Positions 12,001 to 27,000 of a stretch of 64,000 nucleotides of DNA are shown piece after piece (within the stretch, counting starts at the first letter, position 1; each line of letters begins with the position of its first letter). Origin of the DNA: Megalopta genalis (lineage: Eukaryota > Arthropoda > Insecta > Hymenoptera > Halictidae); the NCBI RefSeq assembly GCF_051020955.1, contig NC_135013.1, positions 3,936,501-4,000,500 of the forward strand, read 5' to 3'. The notes below the pieces were generated by a model. It saw nothing but the letters and a program-made list of their open reading frames with translations. It was not told the DNA's origin and searched no databases. A program made the position numbers and the translations under genes.

Positions 12001-15000
12001 TTATATATTAATACATATATATTTTATAATTATTTTACAATATTAATACATTTTATAATATTAATTACATGTATATACTTGGTCAATTGCAACGACTGCA
12101 AATTCTACGTAATTCCATATAATAGTTTAAAGCAACATTTAACATACATATGTATGTGTACGTGCATATTCCTTCCGATTAATATAAACGTCCTAATTTG
12201 TCTTCCCCCGCGCCAACTATATTAACATAAACGATCTAATTTGCCTTCTTCTGCATCAACTGTATTAATATAGATGATATAATTTGTCTTCTACAAAACA
12301 CAGTTGCCAAATACTTTCAGAAAATGTATCCTTACGAATAAGTCACCCCACAGTTTCACAACTTTCAGTTCTTGACGGGGCTGATCGATCACATTTCCAG
12401 TCTTTTTTCCTCGAGTCTCGATCATCCGATGGATCTCGTTTTATCCTCGTTCCCTCGGTCACCACCAAGCCGGTTAATCGAGGTCCCATTGTAGCGTACG
12501 CGGAGACAGAAATCGTCGTATTACTATTCGAATTTATTCGACTTTTCTATCATATTTACGCGTGACGACTGTGGAGGCCGATCCAATGGTCGGTCTTTTT
12601 GGATTCGTGCAGAAAAACACGGTTGTAAATTTCTTAGCGTACGAGGAACCCATTTCAATAAACGTCAGTGTACTGAGAAAGTCAAAGAATGACGTTGCTA
12701 CATTCTGCGTTCACAGGAAAAAGTTCACTGGAAATTTTGTAATGTGACTATTTTCGGGTAAAATGTTGTCCGGTCGTGATCCTATCGGAGAACCGGTAAG
12801 TATTTATCTGACTCTTATTAAATAGCTCGTAAGTCTGACTCTTATTAAATAGCTTGTAAGTCTGACTTTTATTAAATAGCTTGTGCATTTATCTGATTCA
12901 TATTAAATAACTCTTCAGTATTTATCTGTCCCTTGCTAAATAGCATTTAAGTATTTATCTGATTCTTATTAAATAGCTTGTAAGTCTGACTTTTATTAAA
13001 TAGCTTGCAATTATCTGATTCATATTAAATAACTCTTCAGTATTTATCTGTCCCTTGCTAAATAGCTTTGAAGTATTTATCTGACTTTAATTAAATAGCC
13101 TGCACGTATTTATCTCATTCTTATTAAATAGCTTGTAAGTATTTATCTGACTCCTATTAAATAGTCTGTAAGTATCTATCTGACTCTTATTAAATAGTCT
13201 GCAACTATTTATCCGACTCTTACTAAATAGTCTGTCTGTATTTATCTGACTCTTATTAAATAGCTTGTAAGTATTTATCTCGCTCTTATTAAATAGCCTA
13301 TATTTATCTTACTCCTATTAAATAGCTTGTATTTATATCACTCTTATTAAATACCCCGTATTTATCTCATTCTTATTAAATAGCTTGCAAGTATTTATCT
13401 GACTTCAATTAAATAGCCTGTAAGTATTTATCTCATTCTTATTAAATAGCTTGTAAATATTTATCTGACTCCTATTAAATAGCCTATAAGTATTTACTCA
13501 CTCTTATTAAATAGCCTATATTTATCTCACTCTTATTAAATACCCTGTATTTATCTGACTCTTATTAAATAGCCTATAAGTATTTATCTCGCTCTTATTA
13601 AATAGCCTATATTTAGCTCACTCCTATTAAATAGCTTGTATTTATCTCACTCTTATTAAATACCCTGTATTTATCTGACTCTTATTAAATAGCTATTAAA
13701 TAGTTATATTAAATAATCAATTATTCAACGGAACTGCAATTATCTGCCATAATCTAAACAACTAAAACAGTAAAAAGTTTAATACCAATCGTATTAATCG
13801 ATCAACGCATTAATTATTTCATATTTTTCAAGCCCGTTCTTCAACAGTATTCGCCCATTTTCTTTTCACCCTTCAACCCTCCTTAACCCTTCCGCCTCTA
13901 ATCGAAACATTTCTCATAAAAATACATTAATCAATGAAACAGCATCTCCCGCAATCGAATTCCCAATTTGTTTATCAAAATACAAAAATCCCAACAGCCC
14001 TGTACAATAACGTACAATTAAATCGGCCGATCTCAAGGAGTACGCAGCGTGAATTTTCTCGTTTTGTTGATCGAATAAAATGGCATCCGGTTTATTCTAG
14101 ATAGCAGAAAATATCTGCGCGCGGAAGCGGCGATCGAACAAACGTGCGATAAACTATGATTCCGCGAACGGTAATTAACGAAACGCATACATAACATACA
14201 TAGAATCGGTGTGACATTTCAACGAAACGAAACAAAAACGTAACCGCATAATCGGAATAATATCGGCGAAGAAACGATCGATCGCCTGTCAGAGAATCGC
14301 GGGGACGAATATCAATCGAGCCGTGAAAATGAATTTGTATTTCTGAAGATAGACGCGCCCAGGGAGAATTCGTATATTGCCGTCGATGCGCAGAAGCCCA
14401 TTGCATCGTACTTTATCAAGAGCGGTTCCCGATGCACCATGCAGAAATAGTCGAGGCGGCATCCTGGTGTACGCTAGTCAACTTTCCCGTCATTATTCGC
14501 ATCTGTTCTCCTCTCCTCTTTTTTTCTTCGTGCACCGAGCACCGCTTCAAACGAAAGAGAATTCCGCAAATAATAATAATAATATAAATTTAAATCCTAA
14601 AAAAAAAGAAATAACAATTAACGTAAATTTAAATCACCGATAAACTTGTCTCGCTCCACAAACAATAAATTAACATAAAATCCGAACAAACCGATACGGT
14701 TTCGTGCTATCATTTGCACATTTGCGAGTAAAACGAGTGATCGGTGTGAAAATCAATCTTTCAATCGCGTGTCAACAAGTGCGATTTTAATCGCGCGTGT
14801 GTGTGTGCGTGTGTACAAGTTTCCGAATACATCGCTATTGATTGAATCGCTGTCAGCGACGATTATTCGATCTGGCGAAGTAACGCGAGACAGAATCGCG
14901 AGCAGCAATCGCGTCGGGCTCGGAGGATGGGTCCACGGACGAGGCGCTAGAATCTTCTGCGGACGAAAACGGACCTCGAGGATTACTAGAACAGAGGGCC

Positions 15001-18000
15001 GAACGATCCCCGAAGACGTCACGAGAATTTGGCAGCGGTTCAAAATGATTTTTCGTCAAATTAATCAAATCTTCGAGCGGCGGCGTTGCGCGGCCGAGGC
15101 TCGGCGCCGGATATAAGACGAACGAGCTTGCGACGGATAATAAAAAATATCGTCGGAACGTGATCGATGACCGTGGAAGAACGGAACCGGCGACGGATCC
15201 CGAGTCCGCGGCGACGATCGAACAACAAACACCGATCATCCGGTTGATCCGCGCCGGATGCTCGACGCCGGAACGACGATTTCATCGCGCTGCGACGACG
15301 ACGACGCGAATAAAGAAAAAGATCGGCTATAAATTTGATCGGCGTGCGAATCTGAATCGTCTTATCTTAATCCGCGCGATTCTCTCGCGGCGACGATCGA
15401 ACAAACACCGATCATCCGGTTGATCCGCGCCGGGTGCTCGACGCCGGAGCAACGATTTCGCCGCGTTGCGACGACGACGACGCGAATAAAGAAAAAGATC
15501 GGCTATAAATTCGATCTGCGTGCGAATCTGAATCGTCGCATCCGAATCCGCGTGAACGCGGCGATGCTCTCCGTCGGCCGGCCGTGTTTGCAAACCGCTC
15601 GGCCGCGGGCTCTCCATTTTGTCGCTGCGGCTCGCGCGACAGAAGCCATCCGGCGTGTCGAATAAAACGAATATTCGCTGTTCCGACGATTCTTCTCTCG
15701 AAACGACATTCCCGGCCGCCTTGCCGGTGTTCCGATTTCGTTGGAACCGCCGCCGGGGATCGTTTTCCACGGCGCGAATGATCCCCGAACGGGCGTAGAG
15801 CCGTCCCGAGGGGCTATGTTCCGCGCGGTGGATGCGAACCCCCCTGAAATCTGTTTCTATTTGCGGGATGTCAGTTGATGAACGGAAACGTGAAAGATTT
15901 TTCGAACGTCGCGCGTCATCGGGAAACACTCTCACGGACCGGGATCTTGTTCGCGTGGCCGAATCGAACGAAAATGGTCCGGGCGCAGAGGGACGCGGCG
16001 GCGGCGGGCATCGAGCTGATCGAGAACGTGTTCCGGGGCCTGCAGTTCTATTACACGCCGATCCTGGTCTACCTGGGCACCCTGGGGAACTGTTTGTCGG
16101 TGATCGTGTTCTTCGGCACGAAACTGTGCCAGTACTCGTCCAGCGTTTATCTGGCCGCGTTGGCCATTAGCGATACCGGTTTTCTCGTATCAGTGTTCGT
16201 TGTTTGGCTGAACATGCTCGAGGTGGGCCTGTTCAATCGGCCCGGTTTCTGCCAGTTTTTCATCTATCTGACCACGCTCTGCAGCTTCATGAGCGTCTGG
16301 CTGGTCGTCGTTTTCACCATAGAACGGTTCATCGCGGTGCAATACCCGATGTATCGGCAGTCGATGTGCACCGTCGCCAGGGCCAAGGTGACCGTCGCCG
16401 TTCTCACGATGCTCGCGATGATCCTGTGCAGCCCTGTGTTATGGTTCTCCGCGACCAGTGTCCAGTACAACGAAAAGGGCAACGTGACCGAGTGCGGCCA
16501 CCTGGCCGAAGGACTGGAGTCCTGGGCGACCGTCTACAATACCATCGACACCGTGCTCACGTTCGCGATACCGTTCACCGTGATCATCGTCCTGAACGTG
16601 CTGATCGCCCGTGCTATCTATAGGCATATTAAAATTAGAAAATCGCTGACCAACGAGCCACGCACAGGGATAGGGAGGCAACCACCCTATTCGAGTCTAC
16701 GGGGCAATCTGGCGCAGACCAAGATCACCAAGATGCTGCTGGTCGTGTCCACCGTTTTCCTATGCTTCAACCTGCCCGCGTACGTCCTCAGGATTTATGC
16801 GTTTCTACATGTACGTGGTCGCCTGTAGCTACGTTCTACATGTGTCGTGACACGCGTTACGGATTATCCGCGTGTACCCTGTTTGATTTACAAGGGGCGA
16901 CGGGGATGTACCAACCCTGGCTGGGATTATTCGATGGAAACGGTTCGATGATGCGTGCAAAATTTATGCTTTATAGCGGCTCGTTAATGAGGTTTTACGC
17001 GCGGATTACATTTGTTCCGCTTAATTCCGTTGATTCGATAGCGAAACTTTCTGCAAACAGCAGTCGCTGATTAAGGGTTTTAGCGTAATTAGTCGAGGCT
17101 CGTTTAACTCCGGAAATCGAACGTTTCGATCAAATTGGAGTATTTTTATTCTGTAGCGTAGTTGGCGTTTTATTTTTTATTTTATTCCATTGTTTCGATT
17201 TTAGAGTTTTCATTCTAGAGAATTGTTTTGATTTTATTTTCCATTCTATATTATTGCTTCCATTTTATACGTTTCCATTTTACTTTTTATTCTACACAAT
17301 TGTTATGATTTTATTTTCCATTCTAGAGAATTGTTTTTATTTTATCTTTCATTTTGTACAATTGTTATAATTTTATTTTTCATTCTAGAGAATTGTCACG
17401 ATTTTATTTTTCATTCTAGAGAATTGTTTTTATTTTATTTTTCATTCTGTACAATTCTTATGATTTTACTTTTCATTCTGTGAATTGTTTTTACTTTATT
17501 CTTCATTCTATATAATTTTCTCCATTTTATCTTTCATTCTATATAATTTTCTCCATTTTATCTTTCATTTTATAGAAACGTTTCCATTTTATTTTTCATT
17601 CTACATATACAATTGTTTCTATTTTATTTTTCATTCTATATAATTTTCTTCATTTTATCTTTCATTTTATAGAAACGTTTCCATTTCATTTTCCATTCTG
17701 TACAATTGTTTTTATTTTATTTTTTCATCCTATACAATTGTTTCCATTTTATATAAATGTTTCCATTTTATTTTACATACGATTGCTCTAATTGTATTCT
17801 TCACTCTACGTAATCTTTATATTCCTCTCCTTTTAAAATTATTTAATTTCTAGTAGATTATTAAATACAAACAAATATGGTGGCGCATGAGAACTGGCAT
17901 TGTGTATAAAAAACGGAAAAGATGAAATTGAATGAACTTTTTTTTGCAAACATATTTATAGATCACTGTACGAGCAGAGAATATCTTTAAAAACTATCAA

Positions 18001-21000
18001 AGTTTTTGTCGTTTCATGAAAGTTACGCAAATATTTGCCAAGTGGTCTGGCAAAGTGTTGGAAGACTTTTTAATACTTCTGGCGACAAAGATGACGACAT
18101 GGAAATGCTTGTATACAAGTTTCACCTTGTTGCAATGATAGACGCTTGATCGATGCGATAAACTATTTTCGCCAGGGTTGGTATGAAATATGCGTTCGAA
18201 ACGAAGCTCGTTAATAAACTGCTACGTCGTGGAACCTGTAAGTCGCTCTACCAAACAATTGAAGAAAATTGGCAAAAGTTGGTTGAATCTTCGACGATGT
18301 AAATGTATCTCTTTGTTTTATTACAGTTTCTATTTTCCGGAACACTTGAAACACCGCGTCTATTGACGGAGAAACATGAGATCAAATGTGCTTGATGTCA
18401 AGATCATGATCCAGTGGCTGTGGTTCCTTTGTAGACGAGTGTAGATAAAATGGGAAGAGTAATTTGCTCTCTGAAATGATACGTCTTTATTCACCTTTTA
18501 ATAGTACAGTGACCTATGGTCATTCAAAATCATTCAAGGTCGACTATGGTCGAAAGTAATTTACATCAAGGAACCGATAGACTTCAAGCAACCACTTATT
18601 CGCATGCATTCTGTCAATGCAAGCATTCAAGGTGATAACCTTGAACATCGATGAGTGTTCCAAAGCGTCACTATCGATTGCTCTGTTGAATCATCGATGC
18701 TTTTTTTACGTATCTACGCACCCGATTTTCTAACGAATCTGTATAACATCTGAAAGGACTAATTGTAAACGTCCGATACAATCAGAAAATCTATAATCTA
18801 TAAACAGACTGTGTTGTATCATAATTCTTCAAAATTCGTTACAAGCGAAAAACTAATCAAATCTTTGCGTTTTCGAGCAACGCATTTTAGAAGTTCGTGA
18901 CCCTTCTAGATCGGTAGCATACCGCAGTAGCATACTAATAATAGTACACGTAGGTACAGTAAATAAGAAGCACACAACCCGGTTGAGCGTTTGTTTACAT
19001 TCTACGATCCGTATAAGAGATTACAAGAGCCACATAGTAACCAAGAGGCAGCGCAGCAATCGAATAGGTTCCGTGAGGCAAATCATACTCCATTGCAAAT
19101 GACCTTCGGTAACCTTGAATGACTTTCAATCATAGACCGCTGTGCTGTTTCCTAAAACGCAAATGGAAAAAGGAAAGTGACATTTCATTAAAAAAAAAAA
19201 AAAGAAAATCGACCTTCGCATCTCCTCTACACCTCTTATCTCTGCAAAGGAACTATTCTCATCACGTTCACTGTCTCTTCGCCACCAAGCAAGTTTCTCG
19301 TCTGATCCATTTATTTCTATTGCCAACTGCGGCAGAGTTATTCAGGTGGCCCGTTTCAAGTGTCACAATCTATATAAATTAGCGTGTAAAAAGTTATATT
19401 TATGTGCAGCAATTTTTGTACAAACACGCGTAGATTATTATTGGTTCAATGGTCGCAATAGTTTTGAAACTGTTGCATCTGTCGAGCTACATTGCCGCTT
19501 TGCGTACACTTACGAGGCTAGATAACGATAAATAAAGATAACGTAAACACATATGTTATGTATCATCAGAACGTAATAAGTGAAGTCGAAGGTTCGTCAG
19601 TGTTTACACGATTCTTTTTTTGCAATTGATCGATAGCTGTGTCAACACCGAAGAATGAAAATGACTATCTTGTCATGGGCATAATTCCCGGTACACCGGG
19701 AAAAGAATGAGTGCAGTATGAACAATCTGTAAATTAATTGAATGAATAACGAATTTAGTCTGTACAGTAATGTCTCTCTAATTGACGCCCAGATTGCGCA
19801 CAAAGTGGACAATTTTTGGAAGAGGAGACACGATTATTCGAGCCTCGCGGTTTATTTTTATAGTTACAAATTGTCCACAATTATAAAAATGAGCCACAAG
19901 GCTCGAATAATCGTAATAAAAAAGGATAAACAATAATAAAATAATAATAAAAGAGGTGATACGATTATTCGAGCCTTGCGGCTCATTTTTATAATTGTGG
20001 ACAATTTATAACTATAAAAATAAACCGCAAAGCTCGAATAATCGTATCTCCTCTTCCCAAATTATCCATTTTTTTGTGCGCAATCTGGGCGTCAGTAAGG
20101 GAGACATTATTGTATTACGTGAACCACCCGTGTACTCGAAATTATTAAGTACACGAAACATGATAGACGGAGTCCCAAAACTCTGCACTATCGTGTAAAC
20201 TGTTCGTTCAGAACTGTGCTTACACCTTGATTATAAAAATACAGTTTCAGGAGGCGGTGTACGCAACCCGTTCGGTGGCTCTGGCGCAACAGATTTGCAA
20301 TTTGCTGTTCAATACCAATTTCGGAATCAATTTTATCCTGTACTGTGCCACCGGTCAGAATTTCCGGCGAGCTCTACGCTGCATGATCCTGAAGAGATTT
20401 GGTAAAAGAAATGCAACTATGACGCGGACGTTTAGTCATGTAACGCAGAGTGGTACGTGCTACCGGTGAATTAACGAACGACTCGTTTGCAGCTTACAGT
20501 TGCGCGATACTTAAAAGATCATATTTGTCTTCAGCATCGAAGATCGGGCGACCAAGCAACGCGTCGATACGTCGAAGTACCACCACCACCGTGAATACAG
20601 AACCATGGGAAGAATTCCACGAGCTGAACGTTATCTCGCAGTGAAGCGTGGTGCAAGTTTGCGCGACATGAACAATCGATGCGAGGTGAATACCGATTAA
20701 AAAGTGGTTTTCTTTCGGTAATCGATTCTACTTCACAGTGTCTTACCGGTCTCTGGTTCTGTAGTCGGAAGGGGACCCACGTTCCCGAAAAACCGTTGGT
20801 CCAACAGCTGGAGAAGCTGAAGAGCCGCATCGTGGACAGGAGCACGAGGGCAACCCGTACTCATCAGTGTAACGTTGATGATGCTTGTGTAATGATCGCA
20901 AGGATATTCTCTGGAAAGCGAATAAATATATTTAAAATTGCTTGTATCATATTTATGTATGAAAGTGAGCTAAAATCTTTTGTATTCTGTTGTAATTTTT

Positions 21001-24000
21001 TTAAGTTAAACTATTTATAATTTGAGGGAATATTCCCACATGTAAGAATAAAAGAATTGATTTTAAGGTATTTAAGTTATCTTGAAAAGTAACGTGAGAT
21101 ATCATGAAATATATTTTTGACATCGCTAACCTTGCACTGAAGATTGTTGCCAGCGCTAAGAAACAACCATCGGCTACTTGAGGAGCTCCGGTATAGCATC
21201 TGTCGACGACCCAATCCAGGAGAGCTCCAATATCAGGATTACATTCTAATAGCAAAACTACCGTTTCTCGAGCAAGGGCGTAAATCTGACAAATATTATT
21301 ACAGATGTTTAATATCAGGTCTCCTAAATAGTTGTACTTCGAATGTGTATTATATTATTACTTTTTCATCCTTGCTATCCAACAGTAAGTCCAGCCATTG
21401 ATACAATATCGCTCCCTCCTCGGAAAACAGTTGAGGATTGAAGCAAGGCCCGCAACATAACAATCCACTCATGGCTTGCAGCGCTGAAAGCTGTAACTCC
21501 GTACAAGATTTCCCTTCTTCCTGTAGCCAGAATGGGCTTGTAATCGAGCGACCGTAAGGGCCAGCCCAACTAGCGAACAGCATGAACAAACTCCGTCTCA
21601 AATCTCTCTTCAACAATGACTGACACGTTTCCACTAAAATACAAAAAGTCATATGAAACAAAACTATTCCTGCGAGGACTACTTGTGTGTACAGCTTACT
21701 TACACGTGAAACTCTTGATCATTTTTCTAATAAAATTACAGAAATGCAACTTGATATCGCGCACAGCAGGAGCCTCTTTGTCAGCCTCGTTCTCCAAATA
21801 TAAACGTGCACCGTCGATATACTCGACGAACGTTGGATGAAGCGATTGTGTCTCACGGCCTAATACTGCAGGGCTGAATAAAGCATACAAAAAGAATTAT
21901 TTTCTATTCTAGGTCCAGAGATCCTATAGGTCCAGAGACGCCAAAGTTAATTACTAACCAGATACCGAAAGTTCCATACTCGGCAATGAGTTCTAGAACT
22001 CTCACTAACTGTAATCTTAACGCATCTCTGCGTCTGCGGCGTCTCATATTTTCTTGCTTTCGATCAACCGCTTCACGAATGTAAGGGACTAGTTCTTCCA
22101 TTAAATCTCTGCAAAATGAAAATTATCGTCAATAAAATAGCACACCGATTGCGTTTGCTATATTCACTTACTTCAAAGCATCAGCGTTGACCTTGCCGAT
22201 TGCTTGGACAGCAGCATCTCTGACATCGACCACTTCGCATCTCAGAAGAGGTACCGTCAACTTGTAGAGGGCTGCAGGGCTCGCGTTCGTGCCGGGTGAT
22301 TTGTTGTCGCCTCTCTCGGCGGAAAGACTGTCCGGCGAGGAGCTACGAGGAAACGAATGCTTTGTCAGCGATCAGAGGTCCGGGACCGAATGAACACATA
22401 GTTACAGAGACACAAATCGTGCGCGGTCAAGAAATTTAATTTCCGTTTAAAGCAGTCGGGAACGGTCGTAACGCTAGCCAAGGAGTAAAATAAAAGATAC
22501 ATGTACAGATCGTGGTTGGATGGGAGCTTAATCAGAGCTACGGTATACAGAAATAAATGAAAACTTCGAATACGGAAAAATAGTGCAAATTACCAACGAC
22601 CGTTATAAATCCCGGGTGACTTCGAAGCATGGTCGTTCGCAATGGTTAATTAGGCTCACCTGGTCCGCTTATGCCTGGTGTAGATGCCGGAAATGGACGG
22701 TACGGAGAACCGACCCGGCAGGGTCTGCGCCCCGCCGAGATTCTCCAGGCTCTGACTCAACTCCTTACTCATGCACAACACACCAAACTCCACCGTATGC
22801 TGACCACTAGAGTATGCAATACAGTGTACCACCAATGCTCCTTGTATCAGACATTATTTACTGCTCAGAAACTACTACTCTAAGTTCCGGATGTACGTGT
22901 GCGAGACAGTGACCAAGTAGCATGCGGAGTAGAATGTTACAGAAAATGAAGCGAGATATAATGTGCAATTGAGAAAAGTGTGCGACAGTCGAATCCCGCT
23001 CCCGATAGTGCAAAGCGCGCATTGGTACGAATTGGTGCTCCCCATCTTGTCGTACGACGCCTCGTATCGTAATTACAACAACGGATTCCCAGACACCAGT
23101 GTGAAGGGAAAACGAGGGAGAGAGAGAGAGACAGACAGAGAGAGGGAGAGAGTATTAAATGAGATTAGACATTCTTGTGTCAGACATTAGAAGTACAAAT
23201 GCGAACGTGCATGTCACACAGCAAGAAATGCATGTCATGAGAAAAACGTATTTCATGTTGCCACGAATCGCTGTTATAGACGTTTTTCCATAATGATTGT
23301 TCAAGAACGAACGGACACTGGAACCGATATATAACATTTCCGTCGTACCATGGACATAAGCAGACACGGACCTTACACCAATTAATACCAAATGAATAGT
23401 AATTCCACCTGTTAATCCATCTCTTTATGAGTACATGTAAAGCTCTAATGATAAAACTGTAAACTCCGTAATTAAAGATTTAAGACTATCTTTAATTTGT
23501 GCAAGTAGAATTATTTTTAATCTTAGAGCTACAGAAACTAATACACCACTGAACAGTATATACTTATCCCTTACGTTCTGACTAAATGATTGATCAATGT
23601 CTTCGGAAACAATAAGTAATAATGAAATGACCTGGTGCTAAATGTCCCTGCAACAGTGTCCGTGTGTCAACCTACCTGAGACTGAGATCTGGACTAGCGC
23701 ACCGTACAACCGGACTCGGTACCGGCGGGACAACCCTGTATCCGAAGGTCAAATAATTTTTCCAAACATGCATGTACATGTCTCTCTCGTTGATCGGCTT
23801 TCGCACTGCCGTTGAACTTCGCAATAGGGATGCTCTATTGTCGTTCACAGGTCTAAACAGAATAAAAATGATATTAGCTCTCTGACGAGTTCAATGGTTT
23901 TCTAACTCTTATAAGTTAGTCTTACGTAGGATCAATTACTGAGAAGAGGGAATTTATCCGGGTAAACACGATAGGCCATGAGTGCGCGACGGCAGAAGGA

Positions 24001-27000
24001 CACAATGTGAGCACTCTGTCCTTTTCTAAGAAAGCGAATAGACAACTTCCCCATGGATCTGCTCCATTCAAATTCAAAGAGGAAGAGCTTTTCGTACTAG
24101 TGTCATCGTGAAGTCCTGCAACACTTTCCCATTAATAAACTTCGAATATATCTGATATACATATATGAAAACGTATGCGATTTACCCGCTGTCCACACGC
24201 AACTGCTTCTTTCAGCTATCCACTGAAGATCCACGTTAGACGTTGAAGCAGCTGCTGTCTTTTCCGCGGGTGGTAACATGTGATAACATTTCTCCAAAAC
24301 CACTGGACAACAAGCATCTATTACATCTATTACAGCTTGATCATCTTCCAAACCTCCTAAATTACACAAATAACCTTTATTCCTATTCTTACCTTTTATG
24401 GTCTACACAAATATGTAACAAATAGTAGTCGATAAGCTCACCTAAAGTGTTTAACAAATACTTGACCTCGCGCAATATATGAACTGCTATTCTACGAGGA
24501 TAAAGTCGACAATTGCATAGCATAACTAATGCAAAACCCTCTACCAACTGAAACACGCTTGAAACAGGTTCTATCTTTTGTCCTGATTCACTTTTCTTAA
24601 TGCAGCCATCGGTGCGTGCAATTGTTCTCGTACTGTCGGCCGCCTGTTCCTTAGATCTTATGCTTGGACTTGTCAGTGCGTTCTTCCAACTTGTGAGAAG
24701 TTGCAAAAGCATTCTTAAGCCGTTATCTACAAGTTGTGGGAAAGTATCCTGAACGTCTCTAGCGAGAAACTGAGTGAATCCAAGTACAACATCTTGTCTC
24801 CAGTCGGGAAAATCTAAGACCAATGTCTGCAAGCTCTGATATGCAAGTCCACGAAGCTCTTCGTCCATGTGAACTGTTAAACGAGATAATAAATCAACTA
24901 ATTCAGCACCAGTCATTCCATCAGGTATCAACCGTGGAACTGCTGCAACACACGTCCGGAAAAGATCTATCCTAGGCTTTCGTTCTCCGGTAATCATTTC
25001 GTCTGGTTCCTTGTTCATGTTTTGTGTACTTGTCATCATGAGAGGTCTGCCATAATGAACATCTAAAGCGCGTAATATATCAACAAACACCCGACGAACA
25101 TGTGGAAAGTATGAAGACATTCCTATACTTCTCGCAGTATCTTCTGTCAACATCTATTGTTTATAAAATAAAAATTTTAGATAAATGAGTTTACTTTAAT
25201 AATAATTGTAAATAAGAATATTCGCTATATATACTTACTTTATTGAGGAATGTCTTTTTAACGCGTATAGTATTGCCACTTGGTAATACACCCATTGTAC
25301 GGGGCATGGGAGGTTCTCCCTCTTTTTGCTGCAAACTATCAGCAACGACCAAAAATGCACGAAGTCCAATACTCATCCGTTCGGGAGTTAAAATTATTTT
25401 TACTGGCCGACCAACCGATAACAAATCGAAAACTATTTCTCGCATCGCAAAATCTAATCTTTCCTGTGCGATAAACTGAATGATTTTAACGAAAATATTC
25501 AGTGGAGTATCACGTGGTACTACCGCCTTCGAACCTTTAGGAAATAAAGAGTTCACGATGCTTTGCAGTCTACTTTGAGTAGCTGAATTACTTTCACATT
25601 TTATGCGTATCATGTACACCCATAGTAAACGGTATAGCGCCTCTACAAAATAGATACGAAAAATATTTAAAATATTTGAAAACATGATAAGAAACTCTAA
25701 AATAAAATTCGTACCCAATGCAACACGACAGGTTTTGGGGTCCCGGTTCTTTAGGTGTGAAAGGCACATTGCTAAGAAGTAGTGCCAATTTTGCAAGAAG
25801 AATGTTTTTTGACTCACGCATAATAAACACGTTACGAGTGGAAACAGTGCCAATCTATGTTTTGATTTGGTACACATGTCCAACGTTGTAGAATATAACA
25901 TCTCTACAAAATTTTTCAGGCAAGGTACATTCACTTCATTTTTCACAGCCTGAAAAGAAAGGAGTAAATATTGATGAAAATTTGATTGATTGTAGTACAT
26001 CAAGTGTGTATTTGTACTACAACATCAGACCACTTACGGCTGCTACAGGAACAAGAATTTCAACAAAAAGTCCAGCTAAAGCATGTTTAACATCCTTATC
26101 TTTCACTTCTAAAAAGTATTGTGCACACTCTTGCATAAACTGGAATGATGCCTCAAATTCTTCTATTGGTACCATCTGTAAATATATATGTCATACATAT
26201 AAAAAATTATATATATATAAATTTTTAGATTAACATAAATGAAGGAACACTTCTAAGTCAGTTACCTTTACTCTGAAGAATTTCATTCCCATTAATAATG
26301 AGATAATACTCTGAGTTGTGTGAGGTCCAGGTTCTTTAGCACGTAGCTCTTTCAATTCAATCATGAATCGTTTTCTTACTGAAAGGAATCTAGATTGTGC
26401 AAGTACTCCTATTACTTCCGCGTAAAGGTCAGCAATAATATGAATATTTGCTGCATTTGGTTCATTCTGAATACTGTAATATATTATAAGTAAAGAACAA
26501 TAATCTCCCATTTTTTTAAAGAACGTACAGAGAAAGTATCATTACTTACCCTTCTCTGTATTTAAAATGTTTAAAAGCTATATTTTCTATATATGTTACT
26601 AAATCTTCATGACCAGGGTGAAATGGTAATTGACGCAATACTTCTATTAACATTAAACAAAATATAAATTCAACAGCAAGATCTCTCCGTTCTTGAAGTA
26701 AGTCAGCTTCACTTCTTTCAACTGTTTCTACACTTCCTGATACTATTGTATACATGATACTGAAACGAAATATCATTAATTATATAATATTGTCGAAACT
26801 TTTGATTTACCAAAATATTCGTCTACCTCTTTCCTTTTTGATCTTCTTTCCCAGGAGCAGGTTTTTTCTGATCACTACCCTGATCAACTAATTGACGTTC
26901 ATACCAATTGAATAATGCTCGTAGTATAGAAGGCAAACAGTGTTCCGCAACAGAACCAAATGCAGATAAAAGCTGATCAAACTGTGGATCTTCACCTCTT

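Larger units (their letters stand above)
16811..20250 (+). other. GPCR intron 1 (3.4 kb)
   Basis: Intron between TM6 and TM7 exons, with GTACGT donor and TTTCAG acceptor. It holds the TTTTATTTTTCATTCTA array, a putative hAT-like element and a family C element. No coding signal is seen in 17,880-18,500. Confidence 0.8.

Noticed and set aside
15327..15935. 202-codon minus-strand frame upstream of the GPCR
   Set aside because: Arg-rich product of GC-rich duplicated leader DNA, antisense to the receptor region; its length follows from low stop density.
16264..16681. Antisense frames across the GPCR exon
   Set aside because: Shadows of the well-supported receptor coding sequence.
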